64,000 nucleotides of DNA from JAVJSD01 sp040219575 (GTDB lineage Bacteria; Planctomycetota; Planctomycetia; Pirellulales; Pirellulaceae). The stretch covers positions 62,001-126,000 of the forward strand of contig JAVJSD010000104.1 of the NCBI GenBank assembly GCA_040219575.1, written 5' to 3'. The translations under genes and the position numbers were made by a program. The notes under the pieces are model-generated. The model saw only the letters and a list, made by a program, of their open reading frames with translations. It was not told the DNA's origin and searched no databases. This document shows positions 8,827 to 17,032 of this stretch, piece after piece (within the stretch, counting starts at the first letter, position 1; each line of letters opens with the position of its first letter).

Positions 8827-10452
8827 CTAATCGGAAAATCCTTGTGGTCCGGCGATGAAGTACTGCTGCGTCCGTTGAAACCGCGGCTGCGATCGCACCG
8901 CCAAACGCGCCTGAGCGATGGCGCGAACGCCCGACGCCAGCGCCTCTTTTTTGTACTGCGGCCAGACCGTGCTGCGATGGTGGTGGTTCTGGAATCCTTG
9001 AATCCACTGCAGCGACCAGAACTCGTAGTCGGTGGGCTCCGTCACGTCGAAGCCCGGCACGCTGAGAGAAACTTGTTCCGGTTCGAGCGGGTGCACCAGT
9101 TCCGGACTGACCAGCACGATCAACTCGGTTTCGCTGCGATTGACGCTCTGCGAACCGAAGATCGCACCCAGGATCGGAACGTCGCCGATGTAGGGCAAGC
9201 GCACCTTCTCGCCGCCCTGCTCGTCCTGGATCAATCCCGCGATGGCCAGCCACTGCCCCTCGCGCAGGTCGACCGTCGTCACCACCGCCCGCGTATTCAA
9301 GCCGGGAATGCCGTCGACCGAGTTTTGGGCGTTCAGTTCGCTGAACGACGGCGCCACGGTCAAGCGAATGCGATCCTTGTCGATCACGGTGGGGGTGAAG
9401 GCGAGCTGCGTGCCGAAACCGCGAAACGTCGTGCTGGCCGCGCCGATGCCGCCCACTCCCACGGCGGTCGGCACGGCGAACTCACCGCCCGCGATGAAGT
9501 TCGCCGTATGCCCGCTGAGCGTCACCAGAGTCGGTTCGGCCAGAATCTTTCCGTACGCGTTGCTATTGAAGATGCGGACGAAGAGGTTGAAGTCGCCGGC
9601 GTCGAAGATCGCCGACAAGTTCGTCGCTCCACCGGTCAGGAAATTCGCGATGTTGACGTTGCCGTCGACCAGCGTGAAGTCGGTCCCCAGTTCACGCAGC
9701 GCCGTGCGGGTCAACTCGGCCACGCGGACCTTGAGCATCACCTGTTGCTCGCCGGGCACCTGCAGCAGGCTGACGACGTTGGAGATCTGCAGATCCTCCG
9801 CGCCCGGAATCGGGGCCACGGCGCCGCCGCCCACCGGGTTGATGAACGTCCCGGCGCCATAGCCGTTCTGCGTCCCCACCTGGGCGCGGATGATCGACAT
9901 GATCTGCGTCGCTTCTTCCGAATCCCGCGCTTGCCCGCGGACGATCAGCTTGTCGATCAGCGGAATCAGTTGAATCTGGCTGTTGGGAAACAGCTCGTTG
10001 AGCCGGTCCTGCAGGTTCGAGTATTCCAAGTCCGCTCGAATCTGTTCGCTCTCGTCGGGCATCACCTCCACCAGGTAGCGGAGCGTGCTGGTGCCCCCGT
10101 CGGCGTCGGCGAACCACAGTGTGAGCGTCGTCTCGCCGCTCTCGCGGCCGATGATCTCGAATTCGGTCGGGCTGAATTGGGTGATCTCCAGAACATCGGG
10201 ATTGGTGATCGCCACCCGCGTGATCGGCCGCTTCATCTGCATCAGTTTGGAGCGAGTCGGCTCCAGCCGCAGAATCGCCTCGGGCTCGATGACTTGACCA
10301 ATCAAGTTCTCCATCTTGGCCCGGACCTCCGGCGACGGCATCTCCAAAGCGCGTCGCCCGTCGGGCAACTGCTCCGGTGCTTGGGCCTGGACGGCGGCCG
10401 CCAACGCGGTCAGCGTCACTACCATTGCCAACGACGAAAGAATCCTGTTCAT
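8827..10452 (-). CDS. RcpA/CpaC-type outer-membrane secretin
   Basis: A 541-residue secretin of the Tad pilus type. Signal peptide is at 1-24. The pilus-assembly N-terminal domain at about 55-130 contains ITRVAITNPDVLEI. A BON/N1-like linking domain lies at ~135-195, and the secretin beta-barrel domain spans ~225-450 with VPGEQQVMLKVRVAEL (232-247), KILAEPTLVTLSG (302-314) and GDVPILGAIFGS (423-434). It forms the outer-membrane pore through which Flp fibres emerge. The ATG at 10452 was preferred to an upstream start because AGGGGAAGGG lies 9 bases before it and it begins the signal peptide. The C-terminal ~85 residues after the barrel, rich in His/Gln/Arg, are unusual. Confidence 0.9.
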   Translation of the reverse strand: MNRILSSLAMVVTLTALAAAVQAQAPEQLPDGRRALEMPSPEVRAKMENLIGQVIEPEAILRLEPTRSKLMQMKRPITRVAITNPDVLEITQFSPTEFEIIGRESGETTLTLWFADADGGTSTLRYLVEVMPDESEQIRADLEYSNLQDRLNELFPNSQIQLIPLIDKLIVRGQARDSEEATQIMSIIRAQVGTQNGYGAGTFINPVGGGAVAPIPGAEDLQISNVVSLLQVPGEQQVMLKVRVAELTRTALRELGTDFTLVDGNVNIANFLTGGATNLSAIFDAGDFNLFVRIFNSNAYGKILAEPTLVTLSGHTANFIAGGEFAVPTAVGVGGIGAASTTFRGFGTQLAFTPTVIDKDRIRLTVAPSFSELNAQNSVDGIPGLNTRAVVTTVDLREGQWLAIAGLIQDEQGGEKVRLPYIGDVPILGAIFGSQSVNRSETELIVLVSPELVHPLEPEQVSLSVPGFDVTEPTDYEFWSLQWIQGFQNHHHRSTVWPQYKKEALASGVRAIAQARLAVRSQPRFQRTQQYFIAGPQGFSD

Positions 10453-10927
10453 CCGTCGTGCCCTTCCCCTGATAACTTGCATGGGTGGATCGTCGCTGCT
10501 TGGGTGACTCGTAGGAAGCTCGCCTCGTGCGAAGCTCGCGTAGGACGATTCGTGAATTCCCGCAACCGGACCGCGGGACCGCGGACTGGTCGCGGTGCGG
10601 AACGGTTTGTTCTCGTTTCACACAAATCTTCGGCCAGGGAGCGGACGGATGTTTAGGCAGAATCTGCCGATTCGTCCGGTTGTGGCGGTTATGCCTCTCG
10701 TGCCGCTTGGCTGGCCTTATACCGGGAATGCGTCCTGTCGGGCTTTTTCAGGATTTCCTGTTTCCGCGCGGATTTTCGGGCCGAATAGGTACAGGAAGAA
10801 CAGATTCGGCGGATTCTGAGGGCTGCCGGCGGCTCGCGCGCCTGCGGCGACGAGAGGCGCCGTTCACAACTCGCTTGTATCCGCGACGCAAATCGCAACC
10901 GAACCGCACCAGGGGGGTGCTTTCGCC
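10453..10927. other. Divergent intergenic region, 475 bp
   Basis: This gap separates the minus-strand secretin from the plus-strand gene at 10928, so it must hold both promoters. It is less GC-rich in the middle (10600-10800). I see no convincing -35/-10 pair, RNA gene, hairpin with a T-tract or conserved small coding frame. A purine-rich ACCAGGGGGGTG ribosome site for the rightward gene is at its right end. Confidence 0.5.
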
Positions 10928-12058
10928 ATGTATGCATGCAGCGCCGCAATGGCCTTGTCATTGCTTCTTGTCTCTTCGGACCCCGCCGCGCAGGCGTCGA
11001 ACGCCGAAGAGGCCGGACGAAAGCCGCTCGTGCGGTTCGTCACCTCGCCGGGACAAGCCGTTTCCGAATCGACAGGGCGAAAGCCTGAGCGGGAAGCGGG
11101 CGGCGGCGCTCCGCAAGCCGCGAGCGGCCAGCGCGTCGCGAGTCGGCCCAGCGACGCGCCGCGTGCGACGCTCGCGCGATACTCCCGTGCTTCCTATCAA
11201 TCGGTGCTGGGAGAGACGGCCGCCTACCCGTCGCCTCACGCCGCGCCCGCGCTGCTTTCGGGCCACGACGCGCCTCGCGACTTTGCGCCAACCCATCCAG
11301 CTTCCGTGTTGAACACTTCCTCCGTCTCGCTGGAATCGTCGATGATGCCGGAGTTCGGCCACGGCGCTTGCGGCGGTTGCGGTCCCTGTGGTCGGTACGG
11401 ACGTCGCTGGGGCGGTCTGGGCATGGGAGTCGCCGCCTGGCATGCGTCGAAGCACAACTTCACGCCGCACATTCCCTATCGCGCCCTGCCGGCCGACAAC
11501 TACTATTTCCGACCGTATAACTACACCGACATTCCGGAGCACCAGGGCGAGGTCGTGATCTACGGCGAAGATCCACGGCTTCCCTACGCCAATCGCGTCT
11601 TCGACGACATCTACGAAGGGCTCGAGGAGCAAGATGTCGAGGAGGTGAAGCCGGTCGTCGACGAACCCAAGGACGACGGATCGACGACCAACGGCCAGTC
11701 GCCATTTGTTCCCCGTGAACCGGCTCCTCCGGCCGAGCCTCGCATTCCGTCGCCTCCGCCCGAAGCCCCGCCCGAAGTGAATCCGGCGCAGCCTGTGCAG
11801 CCGCCGCCGACGCAGCAGGGCGGCCGTCTCCCCTCTCGGTCGCGCTTCATCGTCTTCGGCGCTCCGCCGCTTCCTGGCGACAAGCCGGCGGCGGCGGTCG
11901 CCAAGAAGTCTAGCGTGCGGGTCGAAATCAGGGACCTCGATTCTCTGCCGCTCAGCCCCGCGCTGCCCAACGCCAACGAAATCCGTCAAACATCCGGAAC
12001 AATCTACCGCCTCAGTGACGATTCCGCGACGAGTTTGCCCGGCAACCCGCTGCGATAG
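10928..12058 (+). CDS. Secreted hypothetical protein with proline-rich tail
   Basis: Unknown function, 376 residues. An N-terminal hydrophobic stretch ends near AAQASNA (a plausible signal peptidase I site around residue 23). Then comes a Ser/Ala/Arg-rich linker, a short cysteine/glycine cluster CGGCGPCGRYG at about 149-159, and a small aromatic core (YYFRPYNYTDIPEHQGEV, about residues 193-210). An acidic stretch (EEQDVEEVKPV) and a proline-rich region at about 255-300 follow. The aromatic core is of a kind I associate with planctomycete secreted proteins of unknown role, and the low-complexity flanks suggest a surface or matrix protein. The ATG follows a strong GGGGGG-type ribosome site. Confidence 0.6.
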   Translation: MYACSAAMALSLLLVSSDPAAQASNAEEAGRKPLVRFVTSPGQAVSESTGRKPEREAGGGAPQAASGQRVASRPSDAPRATLARYSRASYQSVLGETAAYPSPHAAPALLSGHDAPRDFAPTHPASVLNTSSVSLESSMMPEFGHGACGGCGPCGRYGRRWGGLGMGVAAWHASKHNFTPHIPYRALPADNYYFRPYNYTDIPEHQGEVVIYGEDPRLPYANRVFDDIYEGLEEQDVEEVKPVVDEPKDDGSTTNGQSPFVPREPAPPAEPRIPSPPPEAPPEVNPAQPVQPPPTQQGGRLPSRSRFIVFGAPPLPGDKPAAAVAKKSSVRVEIRDLDSLPLSPALPNANEIRQTSGTIYRLSDDSATSLPGNPLR

Positions 12059-12095
12059 CCGGCGCCGATCGGGAATCAATGGCGTTTTCAAACAC

Positions 12096-12128
12096 GAGGG
12101 GATGGTCGCCCACGAGCGGCCGTCCCCT
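12096..12128 (+). terminator. Possible hairpin after the secreted protein gene
   Basis: A 9-bp stem, AGGGGATGG pairing with CCGTCCCCT with one G-T pair, lies 40 bases after the stop at 12058. It is followed by a weak T-rich run (TTGGTCGTTTG), so it may end transcription of the upstream gene. Confidence 0.35.
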
Positions 12129-12253
12129 TGGTCGTTTGTGATGGACACGCGGGCCGTCGCCGGCCGCCGAGACCCACCCCGTGCTGGACGGCTCCCGGGC
12201 GATCGATGATATTGGGCGGCGCACCTTGTTGACGCCGTTCCCGGAGAGAGACG

Positions 12254-13369
12254 ATGGACGCCTGCTACGAAGTCGAGAGCACCTCGCAGATCCTTTCGCC
12301 GGCGCTGGTCGTGTTTCGCGACCTGGTCGTATCCAATATCGAGCAGATGATCCGCATCGCCGGCGGCGCGCAGCGGCTGCGTCCGCACTGCAAGACGCAC
12401 AAGATGGTCGAGGTCGCGCAACTCCTGCTAGAACGCGGCGTCACGCGCCACAAGTGCGCCACCTTCGCCGAGGCCGAGATGCTCGCCGGCGCCGGCGCAA
12501 AGGACATCTTCCTGGCCTACAACCTCGTGGGGCCGAACATCGCCCGCGCCGTTGAATTCCGCCGCAAGTTTCCCGACGTGACGTTCCTCGTCACCGCCGA
12601 TCACCCGCAACCGGTCGAGGCGCTCGGCCGGGCCATGCAACAGGCCGACACGACCATCGAAGTGCTGCTCGACGTCGACCCCGGGCTGCATCGCACGGGA
12701 CTCGAACCCGGTCCGGAAGCGAAAGCGGTGTACGGCAAGATCGTCGACACGCCGGGCCTGATTCCCGGTGGATTCCATCTGTACGACGGCCACAATCATC
12801 AAACCGACCTCGCCGAACGAACGGCCGCCGTGATGGCCGGCTGGAATCGCGCGGCCGCCTTCCGCGACGAACTTGTCGCCCACGGCTGGCCCGTGCCGCG
12901 GATCGTGGCCGGCGGCACTGGTTCCTTCCCGGTGTTCGCGAAGATCGACGATGCGGCGCTGGAGCTCAGTCCCGGCACCTGCGTGCTGCACGACGTGGGC
13001 TATGGGCGTCGCTTTCCCGATTTGCAGTTCACCCCCGCCGCGCTGTTGCTGACCCGCGTGATCAGCCGCCCCACGGCCGATCGTGTCACCACCGACCTGG
13101 GTTACAAGGCCTGCGCCTCGGACCCGCCGGCCGGCGATCGGCTCTTCTTTCCCGACCTGCCCGACGCCAAGGCGGTGCTCCAGAACGAAGAACACCTCGT
13201 GCTGGAAACGCCCCGCGCCGGCGAGTTCTCGCCGGGCGACGAGCTATGGGCCATCCCCCGCCACATCTGCCCCACCTCGGCATTGCACAAACAGGCCTGG
13301 GTCGTGGAAGGGGGCCGGGTGGTCGATCGTTGGGACATCGCCGCCCGCGATCGCTGGTTGACCATCTAG
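12254..13369 (+). CDS. D-threonine aldolase-like, alanine-racemase-fold PLP enzyme
   Basis: A 371-residue fold-type III PLP enzyme of the D-threonine aldolase/D-serine dehydratase-like group. The PLP lysine is in RPHCKTHK (K47), and the C-terminal zinc-binding H-x-C motif characteristic of this group is in RHICPTSAL (H337, C339). These enzymes cleave D-3-hydroxyamino acids or deaminate D-serine; which of the two applies cannot be decided by eye. GGTGSFPVF near 219-227 is the expected phosphate-binding loop. It stands alone on its strand, 195 bp after the previous gene, and no partner gene suggests the substrate. Confidence 0.82.
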   Translation: MDACYEVESTSQILSPALVVFRDLVVSNIEQMIRIAGGAQRLRPHCKTHKMVEVAQLLLERGVTRHKCATFAEAEMLAGAGAKDIFLAYNLVGPNIARAVEFRRKFPDVTFLVTADHPQPVEALGRAMQQADTTIEVLLDVDPGLHRTGLEPGPEAKAVYGKIVDTPGLIPGGFHLYDGHNHQTDLAERTAAVMAGWNRAAAFRDELVAHGWPVPRIVAGGTGSFPVFAKIDDAALELSPGTCVLHDVGYGRRFPDLQFTPAALLLTRVISRPTADRVTTDLGYKACASDPPAGDRLFFPDLPDAKAVLQNEEHLVLETPRAGEFSPGDELWAIPRHICPTSALHKQAWVVEGGRVVDRWDIAARDRWLTI

Positions 13370-13525
13370 CAGCCGCCGTCAACGTCGAGCCGCTGCCAAC
13401 GCCGGATAGGCCGACGGTGGATGTTGACTTGGGCTTTGCGGTTGGCGGAAAATCGTTGGTGATCGATATCTCGATCGGCACTTGATTCTTCGCCGCGACC
13501 GTCCACGCGCGGCAGGAGGTCGTCG

Positions 13526-14914
13526 ATGCGTTTCGGCAATTCTGCGGTCGATTTGTACCATCAGGCGCGCAATGCGACCGAGGCCGGCGATCCGCACCAG
13601 TCGCTGCGCCTGCTCGACGCCTGCCTGGCCAAGGATCCCCGCTTTCCCGAGGCCTGGATCGAGCGCGGCTCGGTCTGCTGGATGCTGGGCGCCTACAGAC
13701 AATCCGTCGACTGCTATTCGCGGGCCATCGAACTGTCGCCGCGCGATCCGTTTCCCTGGACCGGCCGCGGCAACGCGCTGGAGCAACTGGGCGATGTGCA
13801 ACGTGCGCTCGCCGACCACACCGTCGCCATCGAGTGCGATCCGAAGTCCGACGCCGCCTACGCCAATCGCGGCTTGCTGCAATTGAACATCGGCCAGTTG
13901 GAGGCGGCGCGTCGCGATCTGCAGTCGGCCTACGATCTGAATCCGCACGAGGCGGAGAACCTGTTCCGCATGGGACGGTATCAGTTCGAGATGGGTTACT
14001 ACAGCGACGCGTATGGATGGTTTAATAGCGCCATCCAACTTGGGCCTGGCGATCCCACGTATCACTACTACCGCGGCGCCTGCTTGTGCAATCTCGATCG
14101 CCCGGACCTGGCGCTCGAGGATCTGAACTTCGCCATCGCCCGCCAGCCCCAGCATGCCAGCGCCTACGGATGTCGCGGTGCGGCGCATCTGGCTCTGGGA
14201 GACAATCGAGCCGCCTTCGACGACCTCACGTCGGCCATCAATCTGGGAGAGCGGACCAGCGGCGTGTTTCAAATGCGCGGCCAACTCTACTTCGACGCCA
14301 ATTGCTTCGCCGAGGCGGTGCAAGACTACACCACCGCAATCCAAATCGAGCCCGATTACCTGCTCTACTACTACCCCCGAATCGAGGCCTACCAAGCGAT
14401 GGGCCGCGCGGATCTGGCCCAACTGGACTTCGCCCGCATCGACCAGATCATCCGCGCCCGCGTGACGGAAATCTCCCAACGCGGCGAACGCCTCACGCTC
14501 GCCATTGTCCAGGCAAATCATGAACTGTACGAGCCCGGCGACGAGGACCGTTTCGCCTTCGGCATCCTCACGTTCGACCCGCCGCTGCGCGACGACCCAC
14601 AGGCGCTCTCGGAAATGGCCGCTTGGCTCTATTCGTACAAGGGCGGGCTGTACACCAATCCAGACGAGAACGAAGCGGCCACGATTGTCTCGCATGAAAT
14701 GGGCACGCCCAACCGCCGCCGTCCGCTGCCGCGCAGCTTCACTGGCGGTCCGCTGGTCTGGTACGTCGACCTCTTCATCCACCGGCCGTTCCTTCGAAAC
14801 GGCCAGCTTACCCAGGGCGAGCGACTGCACCCCTGCATCGCCGAACCCGGACCGGACGGACGCGTGGAGCTCACGCCGCAGACGAGCGGTGGCGGATGGT
14901 CATCAACAACATGA
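13526..14914 (+). CDS. Tetratricopeptide-repeat protein, cytosolic
   Basis: A 462-residue protein with about eight consecutive TPR units covering residues ~5-310, for example EAWIERGSVCWMLGAYRQSV and AYANRGLLQLNIGQLEAARR. The C-terminal ~150 residues form a separate alpha/beta region (RFAFGILTFDPPLRDDPQAL, then VWYVDLFIHRPFL) that I do not recognise. There is no signal peptide or membrane helix, so it is probably a cytoplasmic scaffold. The start follows a good GCAGGAGG ribosome site. It is 157 bp from the PLP enzyme on the same strand, and I see no functional link between them. Confidence 0.7.
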   Translation: MRFGNSAVDLYHQARNATEAGDPHQSLRLLDACLAKDPRFPEAWIERGSVCWMLGAYRQSVDCYSRAIELSPRDPFPWTGRGNALEQLGDVQRALADHTVAIECDPKSDAAYANRGLLQLNIGQLEAARRDLQSAYDLNPHEAENLFRMGRYQFEMGYYSDAYGWFNSAIQLGPGDPTYHYYRGACLCNLDRPDLALEDLNFAIARQPQHASAYGCRGAAHLALGDNRAAFDDLTSAINLGERTSGVFQMRGQLYFDANCFAEAVQDYTTAIQIEPDYLLYYYPRIEAYQAMGRADLAQLDFARIDQIIRARVTEISQRGERLTLAIVQANHELYEPGDEDRFAFGILTFDPPLRDDPQALSEMAAWLYSYKGGLYTNPDENEAATIVSHEMGTPNRRRPLPRSFTGGPLVWYVDLFIHRPFLRNGQLTQGERLHPCIAEPGPDGRVELTPQTSGGGWSSTT

Positions 14915-14984
14915 CGGTGCTCGATCCGGCGGCATAAGCGACGGCGAAGCCGTCGGCTTGGAAGAGCAACGCCCCTATATTCTA

Positions 14985-15005
14985 CCCCTCACCCCTCACC
15001 CCTCA
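14985..15005. repeat. Three tandem CCCCTCA heptamers over a stop codon
   Basis: Three exact 7-bp units sit between the convergent TPR and hemD-hemE genes; the last unit supplies the hemD-hemE stop codon on the minus strand. A slippage of one unit would change the last residues of that protein. Confidence 0.7.
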
Positions 15006-16949
15006 CCTCGCACTTAGCTCATGCACCGCATCCACCAGCGCCACGGCGTTTTCCACCGGCGTCTGCTGCAGCACGCCGTGGCCGAGGTTGAAGATGTGGC
15101 CCGGGCGGCCGGCGGCCTGGTCGAGGATCTCTTTGGCGCGGCGGCGGATCTCTGACGGGTCCGACAAGAGAACGACGGGGTCGAGATTGCCTTGCACGGC
15201 CTTGTCGTGGCCGACGGTCCGCCAGGCCTCGTCGAGCCGAATTCGCCAGTCGACCCCCACCACCGCAGCCCGTTTTCGCCCCGCCACGCCCTCGGCCAAC
15301 AGCGGCAACAGCGCCGGATTGCCGGTGGCGAAGTTGATCACCGGCGCGCCGGGCGTGATGCCGCCGATGATTTCGCGGACGTAGGGCAGCACGTAGCGAC
15401 GGTAGTCGTCGGGGCCGAGGCAACCGACCCAACTGTCGAACAACTGCACGCACTGCGCCCCGGCGGCGATTTGCGCGTTGAGGTACTTGGTGACCGCGCG
15501 GACGAACCGGCCCATCAACTCCCGCCAGGCGCCCTCGTCGCGGTACATCAGCGTTTTGGTGTGCAGGTAGTTGCGGCTCGCGCCCCCTTCAATCGTGTAA
15601 CTGGCCAGCGTGAACGGCGCGCCGGCGAAACCGATCAGCGGCAGGTCGTCGGGCAGGTCGGCCCGGGTCTGGCGGACGGTCTCCATTACGAAGTGCAGCG
15701 ACTCGACGCTCTCGAGCTCCAGCACGCGATCGACGTCGGCCGACTCGCGGACCGGGTTGTGTATCACCGGTCCCTCGCCCTGGGCGAATTCGAGATCGAG
15801 GCCCATCGGCTCCAGGATCGGCAACAGGTCGGAGAAGATGATCGCCGCATCGACGCCGAGCCGCTTAACCGCCGTGCACATCACCTCGCTGCACAGCGAC
15901 GGATTCTTGCACAGCTCCAGGAACGTGGTCTTGGCCCGCACCTCGCGATACTCCTCCATGTATCGGCCCGCCTGCCGCATCAGCCACACCGGCGTGACGT
16001 CGGTCGGTTCGCCGCGGCAGGCCCGCAGGAAGGGGCTGTCGTACCAGGGAGCGTTCTCGTCGGCCGCGTCGGACGAAGGCCCGGAGAGGACGGCGGTGAT
16101 TTCCTGTTTGCGGCGCAGCACTTCGGCGGAGCGCTGCGCGGCGGTCGCCACCAGCTGCCCCATCTTGGGATGCTCCGGTTCGATGTCGACCGGCAGGTCG
16201 GCCTCGCGCAGCGCTTCGCTGGTGGTCGGCCCGATCGAAGCGACGGCCGCATTGTGCAGCCCTTCGATCACGGCCTCCTCCAGGTCCAGACGCCGCGCCA
16301 ACTCCAGCAAGTTGGCCAGTTGCTGCGCCGATGTGAGCAACACCACGTCGATCTCGCCAGCGGCGAGCGCGCGGACGTTCGCCTCCAATAGCGACGTGTC
16401 TTCCGGCAGGTCCCACTGATATACCCGCACACTGAGCACTCGGGCGCCGCGGGCTTCGAGTCCCGCGATCAGACTGGGGTTCGTCTTGCCGTACTCCTGC
16501 AGCGCGACCGTGTGGCCCGAGACCGGCACCGACTGGTCGACCGTGGCCAACAGCTCTCGCCAGGTGTTTGGTTCCGGGACGCGATGCGTGGGCGACAGCC
16601 CGACTTCCCGCATGGCGGCGGTCGGCTTGGGGCCGCGGGCGATGGTGACGGTGTCGGAGAGGGCGTCGAGAAACCGCTGCCGATCGACGAACTTTTCCGC
16701 CGCGGCCAGCAGATGCTTGAAGCCGACGCCGGTGAGAAACACCACCACGTCGATGCCGCCGGTGATCAGCCGATGGGCGAAGTCCTTGGCCTCGGGATTC
16801 TCCGCCAGCGGCACCTCGCGCATCGAGGGGCTGACATGCGGCGCGCCCCCGTGCTTTTCGATCAGCCGGGCGATGTCGTCCGCGCGGCGGCTTTCCAGCG
16901 CCGCGACGCGCAATCCATTGAAATTCTCTTCGGCGTTCATGCAACCCAT
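15003..16949 (-). CDS. HemD-HemE fusion: uroporphyrinogen-III synthase plus uroporphyrinogen decarboxylase
   Basis: One 648-residue chain carries two successive haem-pathway enzymes. Residues ~1-265 look like uroporphyrinogen-III synthase: two alpha/beta halves, VVVFLTGVGFKHLL in the first and VVLLTSAQQLANLL and ASIGPTTSEALRE in the second. Residues ~295-648 are a complete uroporphyrinogen decarboxylase with PVWLMRQAGRYMEEYR, IIFSDLLPILEPMG, GFAGAPFTLASY, QLFDSWVG and the closing NLGHGVLQQTPVENA. The fusion would convert hydroxymethylbilane to coproporphyrinogen III within one protein. An ATG at 16940 is an equally possible start; neither has a clear ribosome site. A longer reading to 17267 only overlaps the sulfatase gene and was rejected. 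Confidence 0.88.
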   Translation of the reverse strand: MGCMNAEENFNGLRVAALESRRADDIARLIEKHGGAPHVSPSMREVPLAENPEAKDFAHRLITGGIDVVVFLTGVGFKHLLAAAEKFVDRQRFLDALSDTVTIARGPKPTAAMREVGLSPTHRVPEPNTWRELLATVDQSVPVSGHTVALQEYGKTNPSLIAGLEARGARVLSVRVYQWDLPEDTSLLEANVRALAAGEIDVVLLTSAQQLANLLELARRLDLEEAVIEGLHNAAVASIGPTTSEALREADLPVDIEPEHPKMGQLVATAAQRSAEVLRRKQEITAVLSGPSSDAADENAPWYDSPFLRACRGEPTDVTPVWLMRQAGRYMEEYREVRAKTTFLELCKNPSLCSEVMCTAVKRLGVDAAIIFSDLLPILEPMGLDLEFAQGEGPVIHNPVRESADVDRVLELESVESLHFVMETVRQTRADLPDDLPLIGFAGAPFTLASYTIEGGASRNYLHTKTLMYRDEGAWRELMGRFVRAVTKYLNAQIAAGAQCVQLFDSWVGCLGPDDYRRYVLPYVREIIGGITPGAPVINFATGNPALLPLLAEGVAGRKRAAVVGVDWRIRLDEAWRTVGHDKAVQGNLDPVVLLSDPSEIRRRAKEILDQAAGRPGHIFNLGHGVLQQTPVENAVALVDAVHELSAR

Positions 16950-17032
16950 GCTACTTGAGCCCCGAGCGGCCCGGAAGTGGACCAGCCGCGCCCCGCGCGG
17001 CCGACATGGGCGTCCGACCGGCGGCTGGCGAC

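Noticed and set aside
8669..9253. Upstream extension of the small lipoprotein
   Set aside because: It overlaps the secretin gene in another frame, and the lipoprotein signal begins at 8668.
13379..14830. 483-residue minus-strand frame opposite the TPR gene
   Set aside because: The plus-strand frame shows clear TPR units and a strong ribosome site; the antisense frame only reflects the GC-rich third codon positions.
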